Below the pieces are notes generated by a model, which did not search any database, had not been told where the DNA came from, and saw only the letters and a program-made list of their open reading frames with translations. A stretch of 64,000 nt of DNA from Streptomyces violens (GTDB lineage Bacteria; Actinomycetota; Actinomycetes; Streptomycetales; Streptomycetaceae). The stretch is taken from positions 62,001-126,000 of the forward strand of contig NZ_JOBH01000003.1 of assembly GCF_000717745.1 (NCBI RefSeq), written 5' to 3'. How positions within the stretch are numbered: the stretch's first letter is position 1; each line of letters opens with the position of its first letter. Of this stretch, positions 49,797-59,903 are shown piece after piece. A program made the position numbers and the translations under genes.

Positions 49797-50990
49797 ATGC
49801 TGGACATCGCCGAAGAGCTGAACCGGTGGGTCGAGCAGGGACGCGACTTCGCCGTGGCCACCGTGGTGGGCGTCGGCGGCAGCGCGCCCCGGCAACCGGG
49901 CGCCGCCCTCGCCGTCGACCGCGACGGCACGGCGATCGGGTCCGTCTCCGGCGGTTGCGTGGAGGGCGCGGTCTACGAGCTGTGCCAACAGGCTCTGGAG
50001 ACCGGCGAGCCGGTCCTGGAGCAGTTCGGATACAGCGACGAGGACGCCTTCGCCGTCGGCCTGACCTGCGGCGGCATCATCGACATCCTCGTCACCCCGG
50101 TACGCACGAGTGCCCCGGAGCCATCGGAGGGGCCGGACGACCCCCCGGCCCCGGTGGACAGCACCTCCGGGACGCTCGTCGCGGCGGTGGCCGCCGCCGT
50201 CACCCCTGAGGCGGCGGCCCTCGCGCGCATCGTCTCCGGCCCGGCCGAACTCCTCGGCCGCGCCCTCCTCGTCCGCGCCGACGGCAGCCACACCGGCAGC
50301 CTCGGCGGCCACCCCGCACTCGACCGCACCGCGGTCGAGGAGGCCCGCGCGCTGCTGGACGCGGGCCGCACCACCACCGTCGAGATCGGCGCGGACGGCA
50401 GCCAGTGCGGCGTCCCGCTGACCCTCCTCGTCGAATCGTCCGTACCGCCCCCGCGGATGCTCGTCTTCGGCGCCATCGACTTCGCCGCGGCCCTGGTCAG
50501 GGCCGGTAAGTTCCTCGGCTACCACGTCACCGTCTGCGACGCCCGCCCCGTCTTCGCGACCAGGGCCCGCTTCTCCGACGCCGACGAGATCGTCATCGAC
50601 TGGCCCCACCGCTACCTGGACTCCCAGGAGCTGGATCCCCGCACGGTCCTCTGCGTCCTCACCCACGACGCCAAGTTCGACGTGCCCCTCCTCGAACGCG
50701 CCCTCAAGCTCCCCGTCGCGTACGTGGGCGCCATGGGCTCCCGCCGTACCCACCTGGACCGCCTGCGCCGCCTCCGCGAGGCAGGCCTGACCGACCTCGA
50801 ACTCAACCGTCTCCGCTCCCCGATCGGCCTCGACCTCGGCGCCCGCACCCCCGAGGAGACGGCCCTCTCCATCGCCGCCGAGATCGTCGCCACCCGCCGC
50901 GGCGGCACCGGCGTCCCCCTCACCGGCGCCCATACCCCGATCCATCACGACACATCGGTCACGACACGCCGTATCGGATCGGTTGCCTGA
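49797..50990 (+). CDS. XdhC/CoxI-family molybdenum hydroxylase maturation factor
   Basis: Chaperone that delivers sulfurated molybdenum cofactor to the xanthine dehydrogenase. The 397-residue product has the XdhC/CoxI N-terminal domain (about 5-85) with GVGGSAPRQPGAALAV, GSVSGGCVEGAV and LTCGG. The C-terminal Rossmann domain (about 220-365) carries VTVCDARPVFATRARF and YVGAMGSRRT. An Ala/Pro-rich linker of about 40 residues splits two parts of the N-terminal region. ATG at 49797 follows AAGGAG by 6 bases, 82 bases after the permease stop. Last gene of the purine group. Confidence 0.9.
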   Translation: MLDIAEELNRWVEQGRDFAVATVVGVGGSAPRQPGAALAVDRDGTAIGSVSGGCVEGAVYELCQQALETGEPVLEQFGYSDEDAFAVGLTCGGIIDILVTPVRTSAPEPSEGPDDPPAPVDSTSGTLVAAVAAAVTPEAAALARIVSGPAELLGRALLVRADGSHTGSLGGHPALDRTAVEEARALLDAGRTTTVEIGADGSQCGVPLTLLVESSVPPPRMLVFGAIDFAAALVRAGKFLGYHVTVCDARPVFATRARFSDADEIVIDWPHRYLDSQELDPRTVLCVLTHDAKFDVPLLERALKLPVAYVGAMGSRRTHLDRLRRLREAGLTDLELNRLRSPIGLDLGARTPEETALSIAAEIVATRRGGTGVPLTGAHTPIHHDTSVTTRRIGSVA

Positions 50991-51097
50991 GGGCAGCAAT
51001 ACCGCTCCCGTAAGGCGAAGGCTAAGATCGGCTGCCGGCCGTCCGCGCCATACGTGGGCGGCTGTCGCCATGTCCGAGAACGAAGGAACACCGCACG

Positions 51098-51265
51098 ATG
51101 AACTCGCCGGACAGACCGCTCACCCCGATCTACGACCAGCTCATCAACGAGCACGGTGACGTCGCCACCGAGGCGCGCGAGTACGCCAAGAAGACCGAGC
51201 GGGAGGCCACCGAAGTCCTCGACTTCCGCATGCCGGCCCCGCCGGCGCAGCAGTCGGCGCAGTAG
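51098..51265 (+). CDS. Small conserved-type hypothetical protein (55 residues)
   Basis: A 55-residue hydrophilic protein starting MNSPDRPLTPIYDQLINEHG, with an acidic-basic helix (EAREYAKKTEREATEVLDF) and a short Pro/Gln tail. AAGGA lies ten bases upstream of the ATG, and codon third positions are GC as in neighbouring genes, which supports it being real. The stop is four bases from the end of the convergent SpoIIE gene. Function unknown. Confidence 0.6.
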   Translation: MNSPDRPLTPIYDQLINEHGDVATEAREYAKKTEREATEVLDFRMPAPPAQQSAQ

Positions 51266-51269
51266 TTCC

Positions 51270-52967
51270 TCAAGGCGTCCCCGGCACCCGCAACGCCAGG
51301 AGCGCCACGTCGTCCTCGTTGGCCGCGTACAGGGCGCGGCTGATGAGCTGGTCGCAGAATTCGTCCAGGGAGCGGTCGGCGAGGGCGGCGGCGAAGCTGG
51401 CGAGTTGGTCGAGGCCCTCGCTCAGCGGCAGGCCGCGGGCCTCGATCAGGCCGTCGGTGTAGAGGACGACCGTGCTGCGCGGCGGGAGGGCCTGCCGGAA
51501 GTCGGTGCGTGCGGGGGAGAGCTCGGTACCGAGTACCAGGTCGGCGGCGCCCTGCTCCAGGAAGCACACCCGGCCGTCGTCGTGCACCAGCAGTGGCGGC
51601 GGGTGTCCGGCGTTGGTCCAGCGGAGCTGCCAGTCGCCGGCCTGTGCCCGTTCGACCTGGGCCAGGATCATGGTGGCGAGCTGCACGTCGCTGATGTGGA
51701 CGAGGGCCCGGTCCAGCCGGTCGACGGTGACGGACGGGGCCTCGGTGTGCTCCCAGGCGAAGGCCCGCAGCATGTTGCGTACCTGCGCCATGCAGGCCGC
51801 CGCCTGCAGGTCGTGGCCGACCACGTCCCCGATGACCAGCGCCGTCGTGCGGTCCGGCAGCCGGAAGGCGTCGTACCAGTCGCCACCGACCCGGGAGGCG
51901 TGCGGCGCCGGGTGGTAACGCACCGTCATCTCCAGGCCCTCGATACGGGGGAGTGGCGGCAGCAGATGGCGCTGCATCGTCTCGGCGACCCGCCGCTGCC
52001 GCTCGTACAGCTGCGCGTTGTCCACGGCGAGCCCGGCCCGGCGGGCGATGTCGTCGACCAGCGCCAGTTCCGCCGCGTCGAAGGGCGTCTCCTGTTCCGT
52101 ACGGACCAGGGTCAGCGCGCCCAGCACCTTGCCGGGCCCGCGGAGCGGCGCGATCACCGCGGACCGCATGCCGATCGCCTGGAACATCTCGCGCTGCTGG
52201 ACGGCGACGCCGGAGTCCGGCGGTCCCGCGTAGTCGTCCGGCGAGACGATCCGCGGCGCCGCCCCGCGCAGCACGCTGGACAGCGGCATCCGCGACGTCT
52301 CCAGCACCGGCGGCATCGGGCCGGCCAGCTCGTCCACCCGTACGTGCTGCCCGTTCACGTGGTGCACGACGGCCACCCGCCGCAGCGAGTTCTGCTCCTC
52401 CAGCAGATCGACCACCGCCCAGTCCGCCAACCGGGGGACCACCAGCCGTACGAGCCGCTTCAGCGACTCGTCGAGGTCGAGTGTGGAGGTGAGCACGGCG
52501 GTGGTCTCGGCGACCATCGTCAGCCGGTCGGCGAGGTCGGTCAGCGCCTCCAGGTTCGCCGGCGGCGTCGGCGTGTACACCTCCTCCGGCGGCCGCTCGA
52601 AGAAGACCACGACCGCACCGTCCGGCACGCCGTCCACCTCGTACGGCACGGACAGCCCGCCCACGCAGATCAGCTCGCCGTCCCCGCGCGCGAACCACTG
52701 ACAGCCGTCCAGGGACACGGTCCGACCGGACAGGAACGCCTGGAGGAGCACGCAGTTCGGCCGCGGCAGCCGTGATCCGTCGGGATTGCGGTGCAGCAGC
52801 TCGTGCGGGTCGGCGCCGAGCATGTCGCGGGCCGGGCGCCCCAGCAGCTCCTCGGCCTTGTCGTTGACGTGCGAGATCCGCCCGTAGCCGTCCTGGATGT
52901 ACACCCCGGCCGCCAGCCCGGCCGGCAGGACCGGCTCCGGCTCGCTTCCGGTCGCGGGAACCGCCAC
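51270..52967 (-). CDS. PAS-GAF-SpoIIE (PP2C) phosphatase
   Basis: Signalling phosphatase of 565 residues that probably dephosphorylates an anti-anti-sigma (STAS) protein. Domain order: PAS (about 15-125, VYIQDGYGRISHVNDKAEEL), GAF (about 150-320) and SpoIIE/PP2C (about 340-560). The PP2C metal residues are intact (VGGDWYDAF, ALVIGDVVGHD, VLYTDGLIEARG, NEDDVAL). Such proteins act in Streptomyces stress and development pathways. GTG at 52967 follows AGGAGG by seven bases. A GAF-LuxR gene lies 103 bases upstream on the same strand, so a shared unit is possible. Confidence 0.86.
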   Translation of the reverse strand: MAVPATGSEPEPVLPAGLAAGVYIQDGYGRISHVNDKAEELLGRPARDMLGADPHELLHRNPDGSRLPRPNCVLLQAFLSGRTVSLDGCQWFARGDGELICVGGLSVPYEVDGVPDGAVVVFFERPPEEVYTPTPPANLEALTDLADRLTMVAETTAVLTSTLDLDESLKRLVRLVVPRLADWAVVDLLEEQNSLRRVAVVHHVNGQHVRVDELAGPMPPVLETSRMPLSSVLRGAAPRIVSPDDYAGPPDSGVAVQQREMFQAIGMRSAVIAPLRGPGKVLGALTLVRTEQETPFDAAELALVDDIARRAGLAVDNAQLYERQRRVAETMQRHLLPPLPRIEGLEMTVRYHPAPHASRVGGDWYDAFRLPDRTTALVIGDVVGHDLQAAACMAQVRNMLRAFAWEHTEAPSVTVDRLDRALVHISDVQLATMILAQVERAQAGDWQLRWTNAGHPPPLLVHDDGRVCFLEQGAADLVLGTELSPARTDFRQALPPRSTVVLYTDGLIEARGLPLSEGLDQLASFAAALADRSLDEFCDQLISRALYAANEDDVALLALRVPGTP

Positions 52968-53070
52968 GCCCGGCCCTCCTCACTGACGCCACCTGCACCG
53001 ACGACCTCCTCCAGCGTCTCGCAGGATCGCGGGCGCGGCTCGCCGGAAGCGGGGGCGGAAGAAGGCGTGG

Positions 53071-53910
53071 CTACGGCAGCAGGCCCGCCCGGCGCGCCGC
53101 GACCACGGCCTGCAGCCGGGTGTGGACGCCCAGCTTGCGCATGGCGGAGCGCAGGTAGCCCTTGACCGTCTCCGGGCGCAGCCCCAGCCGCTCGGCGACC
53201 GCCACGTTCGTCGCGCCCGAGGCCACGCAGGAGAGCACGTCCACCTCGCGCGGCGAGAGTGCGACGGCGGGGTCCCGGCGGGCCCCGCCCGAGGCGGCCG
53301 CGAGCCGCCCGCAGGCCGCCAGCATCTCCTGCCGCAGCAGCGGATCGCCGACCCGCTGCGCCAGGGTGCGCAGCGCGCTGTGCGCCTCCCTGACCTCCTC
53401 CCACATCACCGGATCGGCGGCGGTCGGCTGCCGGGCGACCGACAGCAGCCGCTCCGCCTCGTCCTGCACCACCAGCGCCTGCTCCAGCTCCCTGGCCGCC
53501 TCCAGCGCGGCGGACAGCGGCCGGTCGCCGAGCTGCAGCGGCTGCCGCAGCGCCCCGTACAGCACGCCGCGCACCCGCCGCCGCACCACGACGGGTACCG
53601 CCAGTACGGACTTCAGCCCCTCGGCGGCCACCGCCGCGTCGTACTCGTGGCTGATCACCGCGGAGGAGTGGTAATCGGTCACCGCGAAGGGCCGGGAGCG
53701 GGCCGCCGTCTTGCCGCCCAGACCATTGCCCGAGTGGACGGACAGCCCGCGCAGCGCGGTGGTGGCCGCGCCGGTCAGCTCGGTGATGCGGAAGCGGCCC
53801 GTACTGGAGAGCAGCCCGCCGAACGCCACGGGCAGCCCGCTCGCCCTGCGCAGCCGCAGCAGCGCCGCCCTGACGTCCGCCGACCCGCTCAGCTCTGGCT
53901 CGTTCAGCAC
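53071..53910 (-). CDS. GAF-LuxR transcriptional regulator
   Basis: Regulator of 279 residues: a GAF-like sensory half (about 20-150, SGLPVAFGGLLSSTGRFRIT and AVPVVVRRRVRGVLYGALRQ) and a C-terminal LuxR helix-turn-helix (about 215-275). The latter reads LSPREVDVLSCVASGATNVA and TVKGYLRSAMRKLGVHT. No response-regulator receiver domain. GTG at 53910 follows GGAGG by eight bases. It is divergent from an acyl-CoA synthetase, which homologous actinomycete pairs suggest it regulates. It could equally act with the SpoIIE gene downstream. Confidence 0.83.
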   Translation of the reverse strand: MLNEPELSGSADVRAALLRLRRASGLPVAFGGLLSSTGRFRITELTGAATTALRGLSVHSGNGLGGKTAARSRPFAVTDYHSSAVISHEYDAAVAAEGLKSVLAVPVVVRRRVRGVLYGALRQPLQLGDRPLSAALEAARELEQALVVQDEAERLLSVARQPTAADPVMWEEVREAHSALRTLAQRVGDPLLRQEMLAACGRLAAASGGARRDPAVALSPREVDVLSCVASGATNVAVAERLGLRPETVKGYLRSAMRKLGVHTRLQAVVAARRAGLLP

Positions 53911-54011
53911 GCGCTAACCTCCGCTTCCCCCCATTCGGGGGTGGTGAGACCTGCGTCACTGATTACACGATGGCCGGAAGCCGCGGGGCAATGAGGAGGA
54001 GGGCGACGGGG

Positions 54012-54041
54012 TTGACCGACGGCGAGTCGGTCGAGGATACG
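54012..54041 (+). promoter_or_regulatory. Candidate promoter with overlapping palindrome, acyl-CoA synthetase
   Basis: TTGACC (54012-54017) and GATACG (54036-54041) are 18 bases apart. A perfect inverted repeat GACCGAC-ggcga-GTCGGTC (54014-54032) overlaps the -35 and spacer, an arrangement typical of TetR- or LuxR-type control. A start near 54048 would give a 70-base leader before the ATG at 54122. Confidence 0.5.
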
Positions 54042-54121
54042 GAAGCGGCACTGTCCGGACCGCCCACCAGAGCCGCACCGGCCGAATGCTGTGAAATGTT
54101 GCGAATACAGGAGAGAGTGCA

Positions 54122-55663
<1,542 letters not shown>

Positions 55664-55680
55664 CTTCGGCCGCTGCAGCG

Positions 55681-55959
55681 TCAGTCGTTGGGGAGCAGGG
55701 TTCCGAGGGGGCCGAGGTCGAGATTGAGGTCCTCGGGCCGGATCCCGTGCTGCTCGCAGAGCTCGGTCATCCGCTGGTCGAGCATCATGAGGGTGGTGCC
55801 GATCTCTTCGATCTGCCCGTCGTGCAGGTCGCCCTGCTCGACGCGGCGGATCGCCTGACGCTCCATGAGCTGCCGCAGCAGCTCCACCACCGTCAGGACG
55901 AGGGTGACCAGGTCCTTCCCCAGCCGGTCGCGGTCCACGTCGAGTCGTGCGCTGGTCAT
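55681..55959 (-). CDS. gvpK: Gas vesicle protein GvpK
   Basis: Last gene of the gas-vesicle cluster, 92 residues. The GvpK pattern is present (RLDVDRDRLGKDLVTLVLTV, then LRQLMERQAIRRVE and a Leu/Asp-rich end, LNLDLGPLGTLLP). Its role in vesicle assembly is needed genetically but not mechanically known. The ATG at 55959 overlaps the GvpS stop (ATGA) and has GGAGGG six bases upstream. Its stop is 18 bases from the acyl-CoA synthetase stop, so the two units converge with almost no gap. Confidence 0.9.
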   Translation of the reverse strand: MTSARLDVDRDRLGKDLVTLVLTVVELLRQLMERQAIRRVEQGDLHDGQIEEIGTTLMMLDQRMTELCEQHGIRPEDLNLDLGPLGTLLPND

Positions 55960-56183
55960 AGGGGCCCTCCGTCCGGCCACGGGGCAGGTACGCGTTCGCT
56001 GACCGAGGAAAGGAGCGCGTGCAGCGAGACCCGTACCAACGGCACGTCCGCAATGGCGATGACCAGGTCACCGCTCACCACAACACCGGTGGCCAGGACG
56101 CGGTCCAGCAGGTCGACGAGCGGAACGCCGATCGGTCCGGACAGCGGCCCGGGGGTGTCCCAGGGCACCGGTTCTCTCGTCAT
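55956..56183 (-). CDS. gvpS: GvpA-family protein GvpS
   Basis: A 75-residue paralogue of the vesicle shell protein, with the GvpA beta-strand core (LVDLLDRVLATGVVVSGDLV, then AIADVPLVRVSLHALL). In Streptomyces-type clusters this position (after gvpL, before gvpK) is called gvpS. It lacks the second conserved helix of GvpA and probably serves as a minor shell or nucleation component. The ATG at 56183 lies three bases after the gvpL stop. Confidence 0.82.
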   Translation of the reverse strand: MTREPVPWDTPGPLSGPIGVPLVDLLDRVLATGVVVSGDLVIAIADVPLVRVSLHALLSSVSERVPAPWPDGGPL

Positions 56184-56186
56184 CGT

Positions 56187-56990
56187 TCACACCTCGCTGA
56201 CGAACGAATAGGGGACCCACGGGCCGGAGATCTCGATGGACGCTCCGGTCCGGCCGCGCAACGCCCGGGTCAGCTCGGCGAATTCGTGCGAGCGTTGTTC
56301 GGCCACGAGGTAGGTGGCGTTGAGCACCTGGCTGCCTTGCGTGTCCGACGGCCGGTGGCTGTGGGGGCGCAGCCTGCGCGCGGCGGTGGCGAGTTTCGCC
56401 AGCGCGGCATCCACCTCCTCCGCGATCCGCAGACCCTGCTCGTGGTGCTGCTCGCGCCGCAGCTGGAGGCCGCGCTTGCGCTCCAGGTAGGCGAGGCCGG
56501 CGCCCGGTGCCGGCCGACCGCGGTCCGCGGCCGCAGCGGGCCGGTGCGCACCGGCGGGCGGCGAGGCCGGGGGGCTGTAGACCTTCACGCCCCACTCGGC
56601 ATGGTGCGCGATGCGCTTCAGTACGGCGTGGAAGCGGTCCGCCTCGGCCTCCAGCGCCTGTCGGGCTCTTGCGTCGCTGAGGTACAGGGTGGCCAGGGGA
56701 AGGGGGACGGCGGGGCCGTGCGCCGCGGACGCGGACACGACCTCGTTGTGGGAACGGGCGCACCGTTCGAGGTCCTGCGGGTCCGAGAGGCGCTGCTGCC
56801 AGGCATCGTCGGTGAAGTCGTGCGCAGGGACGCTCTGCACGACACCGACCAGTGAGCCGAGCGGCAGGAGGCGCACGGGCTCCCCGGCGGTCATCCCGTC
56901 CAGATCCGCGACGACGGCCGGGTCCAGGGTGCGGGCGACGGCGAAGACGTAGGTGGCCCGGTCCGCCGGACCAGAGGCGCGTTGCGTCAT
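56187..56990 (-). CDS. gvpL: Gas vesicle protein GvpL (GvpF/L family)
   Basis: A 267-residue GvpF/L protein, thought to assist shell nucleation. Family features are the N-terminal VFAVARTLDPA strand, a VPLPLATLYLSD block and the C-terminal LNATYLVAEQRSHEFAELTR, plus a Pro/Ala-rich insertion (about 150-185). ATG at 56990 overlaps the gvpJ stop. The other member of the family (gvpF) lies earlier in the cluster. Confidence 0.88.
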   Translation of the reverse strand: MTQRASGPADRATYVFAVARTLDPAVVADLDGMTAGEPVRLLPLGSLVGVVQSVPAHDFTDDAWQQRLSDPQDLERCARSHNEVVSASAAHGPAVPLPLATLYLSDARARQALEAEADRFHAVLKRIAHHAEWGVKVYSPPASPPAGAHRPAAAADRGRPAPGAGLAYLERKRGLQLRREQHHEQGLRIAEEVDAALAKLATAARRLRPHSHRPSDTQGSQVLNATYLVAEQRSHEFAELTRALRGRTGASIEISGPWVPYSFVSEV

Positions 56991-57328
56991 GTGCGTGATG
57001 TCTCCTCGGTCTGTTCCGTCCCTTCCTCCAGAGACGCCAGCCGGTCGCGAAGCTCGCGGTTCTCGTCCTGGAGGGCGTTGCGGGCTGCCCGGGAGCTGAG
57101 CGCGGGGTCGGTCTCCCACCAGTCGATACCGGCCTTCTTCGCGGTGTCGACCGAGGCGACGAACAGCCGCAGCCGGATGGTCAGGAGCTCGATGTCGAGG
57201 AGATCGATCTTGATGTCTCCGGCGATGACGATCCCCTTGTCGAGCACCCGCTCGAGGATGTCGGCGAGTGTGGCGTTCGGCGGCCCCGGGACGGGGGCGG
57301 AGCCGGTACGGAAATCGACGTCACTCAC
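56987..57328 (-). CDS. gvpJ: GvpA-family protein GvpJ
   Basis: A 113-residue minor shell homologue. The GvpA core (LADILERVLDKGIVIAGDIK, IDLLDIELLTIRLRLFVASV) spans about 22-65. A C-terminal coiled region with acidic and basic residues follows (LQDENRELRDRLASLEE). GTG at 57328 overlaps the end of gvpZ by four bases (GTGA). It is read together with gvpL, gvpS and gvpK. Confidence 0.88.
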   Translation of the reverse strand: MSDVDFRTGSAPVPGPPNATLADILERVLDKGIVIAGDIKIDLLDIELLTIRLRLFVASVDTAKKAGIDWWETDPALSSRAARNALQDENRELRDRLASLEEGTEQTEETSRT

Positions 57329-58347
57329 TTGGGCGCCTCACCCCTTCGACGCGTCGGCGGCTCGTCCTCGTCCTCCCACTCCTCCTCGTCGCCTTCCTCG
57401 TCGCCCTCTTCCTCTTCCTCGTCCTCGTACTCGTCCTCGGCGTCCTCGCCGTCGCCCTCCCTGCCTTCGTCCTCGTCCGCCGCCTCCTCGTGGTCGTCGT
57501 GGCCCTCCTCGTCCTGCGACTCGGCTTCTTCCTCCGCCACCGCGTCTTCGTGCGACACGACGACTTCGCCGTCGCGGATCTCGCCGCGCCATGCTTCTTC
57601 GGGCTCTTCGTCGGTGAGGGTGACGTACCGCTGGAAGTGCTTGAAGTCCAGTCGCACACGACGGCCCTGCGCCCGCCAGAGATTGCCCGTCTTCTCGAAG
57701 AAGCCGGCCGGGTAGTACTCGAGGACCAGGACGATGCGCGTCAGCGTCGGCCCCAGCTCGTGGAAGCTCACCGCCCCGCGTGTGGTGCCCTTGGCGCCTT
57801 CGGAGGTCCAGACGATGCGGTCATCGGGGATCTGCTCCAGCACGGTGGCCTTGAAGCTGCGGGCGGACGGCCCGACCTTGACCTTCCAGTCGCTGGCCGC
57901 CTCATCGCTCTTCGAGACGTTCTGGACACCCTTGGTGAAGCTGCTGAACTTGTCGTACTGCGTCCAGTGGTCGTAAGCGGTACGCAACGGCACGCCCACA
58001 TCGAGGACTTCGATGATGTTCATGAACTTGCCGCCGCTGGAGCCGCCCTTCCCCTTGCCGCCCCCGAACGTCTCCTTCGCCTTCCCGACGATGGTGTCCT
58101 TGACGCCCTTGGCCTTCTCGGCAGCGACCGCCTTCAGCGGGGATTCGCCCTTGAACAGGCGGGACCCGATGGCGGGCAGTGTGCCGCCGTTCTCGGCCGC
58201 GTCGGACAGCTGGTCCGTGAGGCCGGTGAGCCTGTCGCTCGCCTTGTCGGCGAGTTGGCCCGCCTGGGCGCTGAGGTAGTTCGTCAGCTCCTCACGCAGC
58301 CGGCTGAACCCTGATTCCCCGGACTGTTCCTCTTCCGTCCTGTTCAT
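57325..58347 (-). CDS. gvpZ: GvpZ, SRPBCC-domain protein with long acidic tail
   Basis: A 340-residue protein: an N-terminal helical segment (about 10-70), an SRPBCC/polyketide-cyclase-like domain (about 105-255, NIIEVLDVGVPLRTAYDHWT and WRAQGRRVRLDFKHFQRYV), and a tail from about residue 265 that is mostly Glu/Asp (in runs such as DEYEDEEEEEGDEEGDEEEW) before a short basic end. Ligand-binding START-like folds of this kind are found in Streptomyces gas-vesicle clusters. The role is unknown. ATG at 58347. Confidence 0.78.
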   Translation of the reverse strand: MNRTEEEQSGESGFSRLREELTNYLSAQAGQLADKASDRLTGLTDQLSDAAENGGTLPAIGSRLFKGESPLKAVAAEKAKGVKDTIVGKAKETFGGGKGKGGSSGGKFMNIIEVLDVGVPLRTAYDHWTQYDKFSSFTKGVQNVSKSDEAASDWKVKVGPSARSFKATVLEQIPDDRIVWTSEGAKGTTRGAVSFHELGPTLTRIVLVLEYYPAGFFEKTGNLWRAQGRRVRLDFKHFQRYVTLTDEEPEEAWRGEIRDGEVVVSHEDAVAEEEAESQDEEGHDDHEEAADEDEGREGDGEDAEDEYEDEEEEEGDEEGDEEEWEDEDEPPTRRRGEAPK

Positions 58348-58353
58348 GACGCG

Positions 58354-58887
58354 CTACCTCCGCCGAGCTGCGGGACTGGCCGGCTTCTTGGCAACGCGCC
58401 TCGAGGACGCCGCCTTCTTTCCCGGTGCCTTCTTCTTCGCCGCGGACTGACGCGCCCCCGTCGTCTTCTTCGCCGCTGTCTTCTTCGCGCCCGTCTTCTT
58501 CGCGGACGTCTTCTTCCCGGTCGTCTTCTTGGCCGGTTCCTCCGCCTCTTCCTCGCCCTCTTCTGCCTCGTCGGGCGAACTCAGCCGTGCCGTACGGTCG
58601 CTGAGGGCGTCGGCCAGTGACGTCATGCCTCGGTCCGCGGCGGCTGTGACCGCCTTGCGGCCGGCGTCGAGCACCTCACCCCGCAACTGCTCCTGAAGTT
58701 GGGCGACTTGAGGTACCTCTCCGAGCCTGCGCAGTCCCTCGGCGGCGAGCTCACGTGGCCGGAGGCCGAACCGCCTCCCCGCCAGGTACGTCGCAGCCGT
58801 GAGAGCCAGTCGGCCCTTCTTCGTCCGGCCCAGTACGTAGCCGCCGATCACCGCGGCCGCCAGTGTCACCTTGGTCTGTTCGTCCAT
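58354..58887 (-). CDS. gvpY: GvpY, protein with histone-H1-like tail
   Basis: A 177-residue protein whose N-terminus has a hydrophobic stretch (VTLAAAVIGGYVLGRTKKGR) and helical region to about residue 95. An acidic run (EEGEEEAEE) follows, and then an Ala/Lys repeat tail (KKTSAKKTGAKKTAAKKTTG and on) like histone H1 or bacterial HctB. Start chosen at ATG 58887; ATG 58899 is alternative, and neither has a ribosome site. It overlaps the 3' end of gvpG by 137 bases in another frame. Position between gvpG and gvpZ fits gvpY. Confidence 0.72.
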   Translation of the reverse strand: MDEQTKVTLAAAVIGGYVLGRTKKGRLALTAATYLAGRRFGLRPRELAAEGLRRLGEVPQVAQLQEQLRGEVLDAGRKAVTAAADRGMTSLADALSDRTARLSSPDEAEEGEEEAEEPAKKTTGKKTSAKKTGAKKTAAKKTTGARQSAAKKKAPGKKAASSRRVAKKPASPAARRR

Positions 58888-59152
58888 GAGGAGTCGCATT
58901 CGCGTTGTTCGGCAAGTGGTGGGGAGGGGAGGACGCGTACAACCGGTCGAGCAGCATTTCCTCCTGCCGCTCGAATTCGTCGAGACCGATGTGTCCGTCT
59001 TCGAGCTCTTGATTGAGCGCGGCGAGCTGGGCGCGCAGTACGGCCGGGTCGTGAATTTCGTTCTCGGCCGCGTCACGGAGCTTCTCCGCCACCCAGACCA
59101 CTCCGTGGACCGGAGCCAGCGGAAGCGTGAGCAGACCGGTGATCAGACCCAT
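58751..59152 (-). CDS. gvpG: Gas vesicle protein GvpG, extended by overlap with gvpY
   Basis: GvpG (133 residues). The family region is residues 1-85: MGLITGLLTLPLAPVHGVVW, an amphipathic helix and EFERQEEMLLDRLYA. After that the frame stays open for another 48 codons (Asn/Pro/Gly-rich, not conserved) because it reads into the start of gvpY in a different frame. Usual GvpG proteins end near residue 85-95, so the extension is either a real overlapping tail or the effect of a frameshift. ATG at 59152 overlaps the stop of gvpF by two or three bases. Confidence 0.78.
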   Translation of the reverse strand: MGLITGLLTLPLAPVHGVVWVAEKLRDAAENEIHDPAVLRAQLAALNQELEDGHIGLDEFERQEEMLLDRLYASSPPHHLPNNANATPHGRTDQGDTGGRGDRRLRTGPDEEGPTGSHGCDVPGGEAVRPPAT

Positions 59153-59153
59153 G

Positions 59154-59900
59154 TCACGTCACCGCGGTCGGCGCGGGGATCTGGCCGGCGACGAAGCTGT
59201 AGCACGGCAGTGGTCCCGCCAGCCGGAGTTCGGCGCGTTCGTGGTGCGTGAAGGCGAGCTGCCGGGCTGTCGCGGTGAAATGTTCGACGTCGTCCCGGTC
59301 GACGAGGAAGGACGCATTGACGGCGCACCCTTGGACTTCCGGCCCCGCGGCCACCGCGTGTGCCAGCGAGGTGAGCTCACGCACCACGTGCGTGCCGGCT
59401 TCGGCCGCGCGGCGGGAGAGAGCGGTGGCCACGGCCTCACCGAGCCGCAGGTCGGCTGCGTACCCGGGACGGTGGCGGGCGTCTTCCCGCAGCTGCCGGA
59501 TCGCCGGGTCCTCGCGGACCAGGGCAGCCAGCGCATTCTGGGCCGCCACGGCCTTCAGGTTGAACTCGACCCTGCCGGCCAGCTGCTCGAGCGTCGCGAG
59601 GTGCCTTGTCCCCGCCTCGGCCAGCTGCTCGCGCAGTGCCTGCTCATCCGTGGCGACGACGCCGAAGCGCATGGGAAGTACCGGCCCGTCCTCGGAGAGC
59701 GCGAGCAGGAGTTCCTGGTGCGCGAGCAGGTCGCGGCGCCGTGCGCGCAGCTGGGGAGGGGCATCGCTGACAACCGCGGCGATGGCACCCTCGCGCAGGA
59801 TCCGCGGTGCGGCCGGGGGGCCGCCCACCCCCCGCGCGTTCGCCGGCAGCCGCTGCCCCGACCGGATCACGGCATAGACGTACAGCCCGTGGTCTGCCAC
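59154..59900 (-). CDS. gvpF: Gas vesicle protein GvpF (GvpF/L family)
   Basis: A 248-residue GvpF/L protein that in studied vesicles binds GvpA and helps start shell growth. Family features: HGLYVYAVIRSGQ at the start, VLPMRFGVVATDEQALREQL in the middle and CAVNASFLVDRDDVEHFTAT near the end. GTG at 59900 follows GGAGG by nine bases and lies three bases after the gvpA stop. Directly after the shell gene, as in other Streptomyces clusters. Confidence 0.9.
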   Translation of the reverse strand: MADHGLYVYAVIRSGQRLPANARGVGGPPAAPRILREGAIAAVVSDAPPQLRARRRDLLAHQELLLALSEDGPVLPMRFGVVATDEQALREQLAEAGTRHLATLEQLAGRVEFNLKAVAAQNALAALVREDPAIRQLREDARHRPGYAADLRLGEAVATALSRRAAEAGTHVVRELTSLAHAVAAGPEVQGCAVNASFLVDRDDVEHFTATARQLAFTHHERAELRLAGPLPCYSFVAGQIPAPTAVT

Positions 59901-59903
59901 AGC

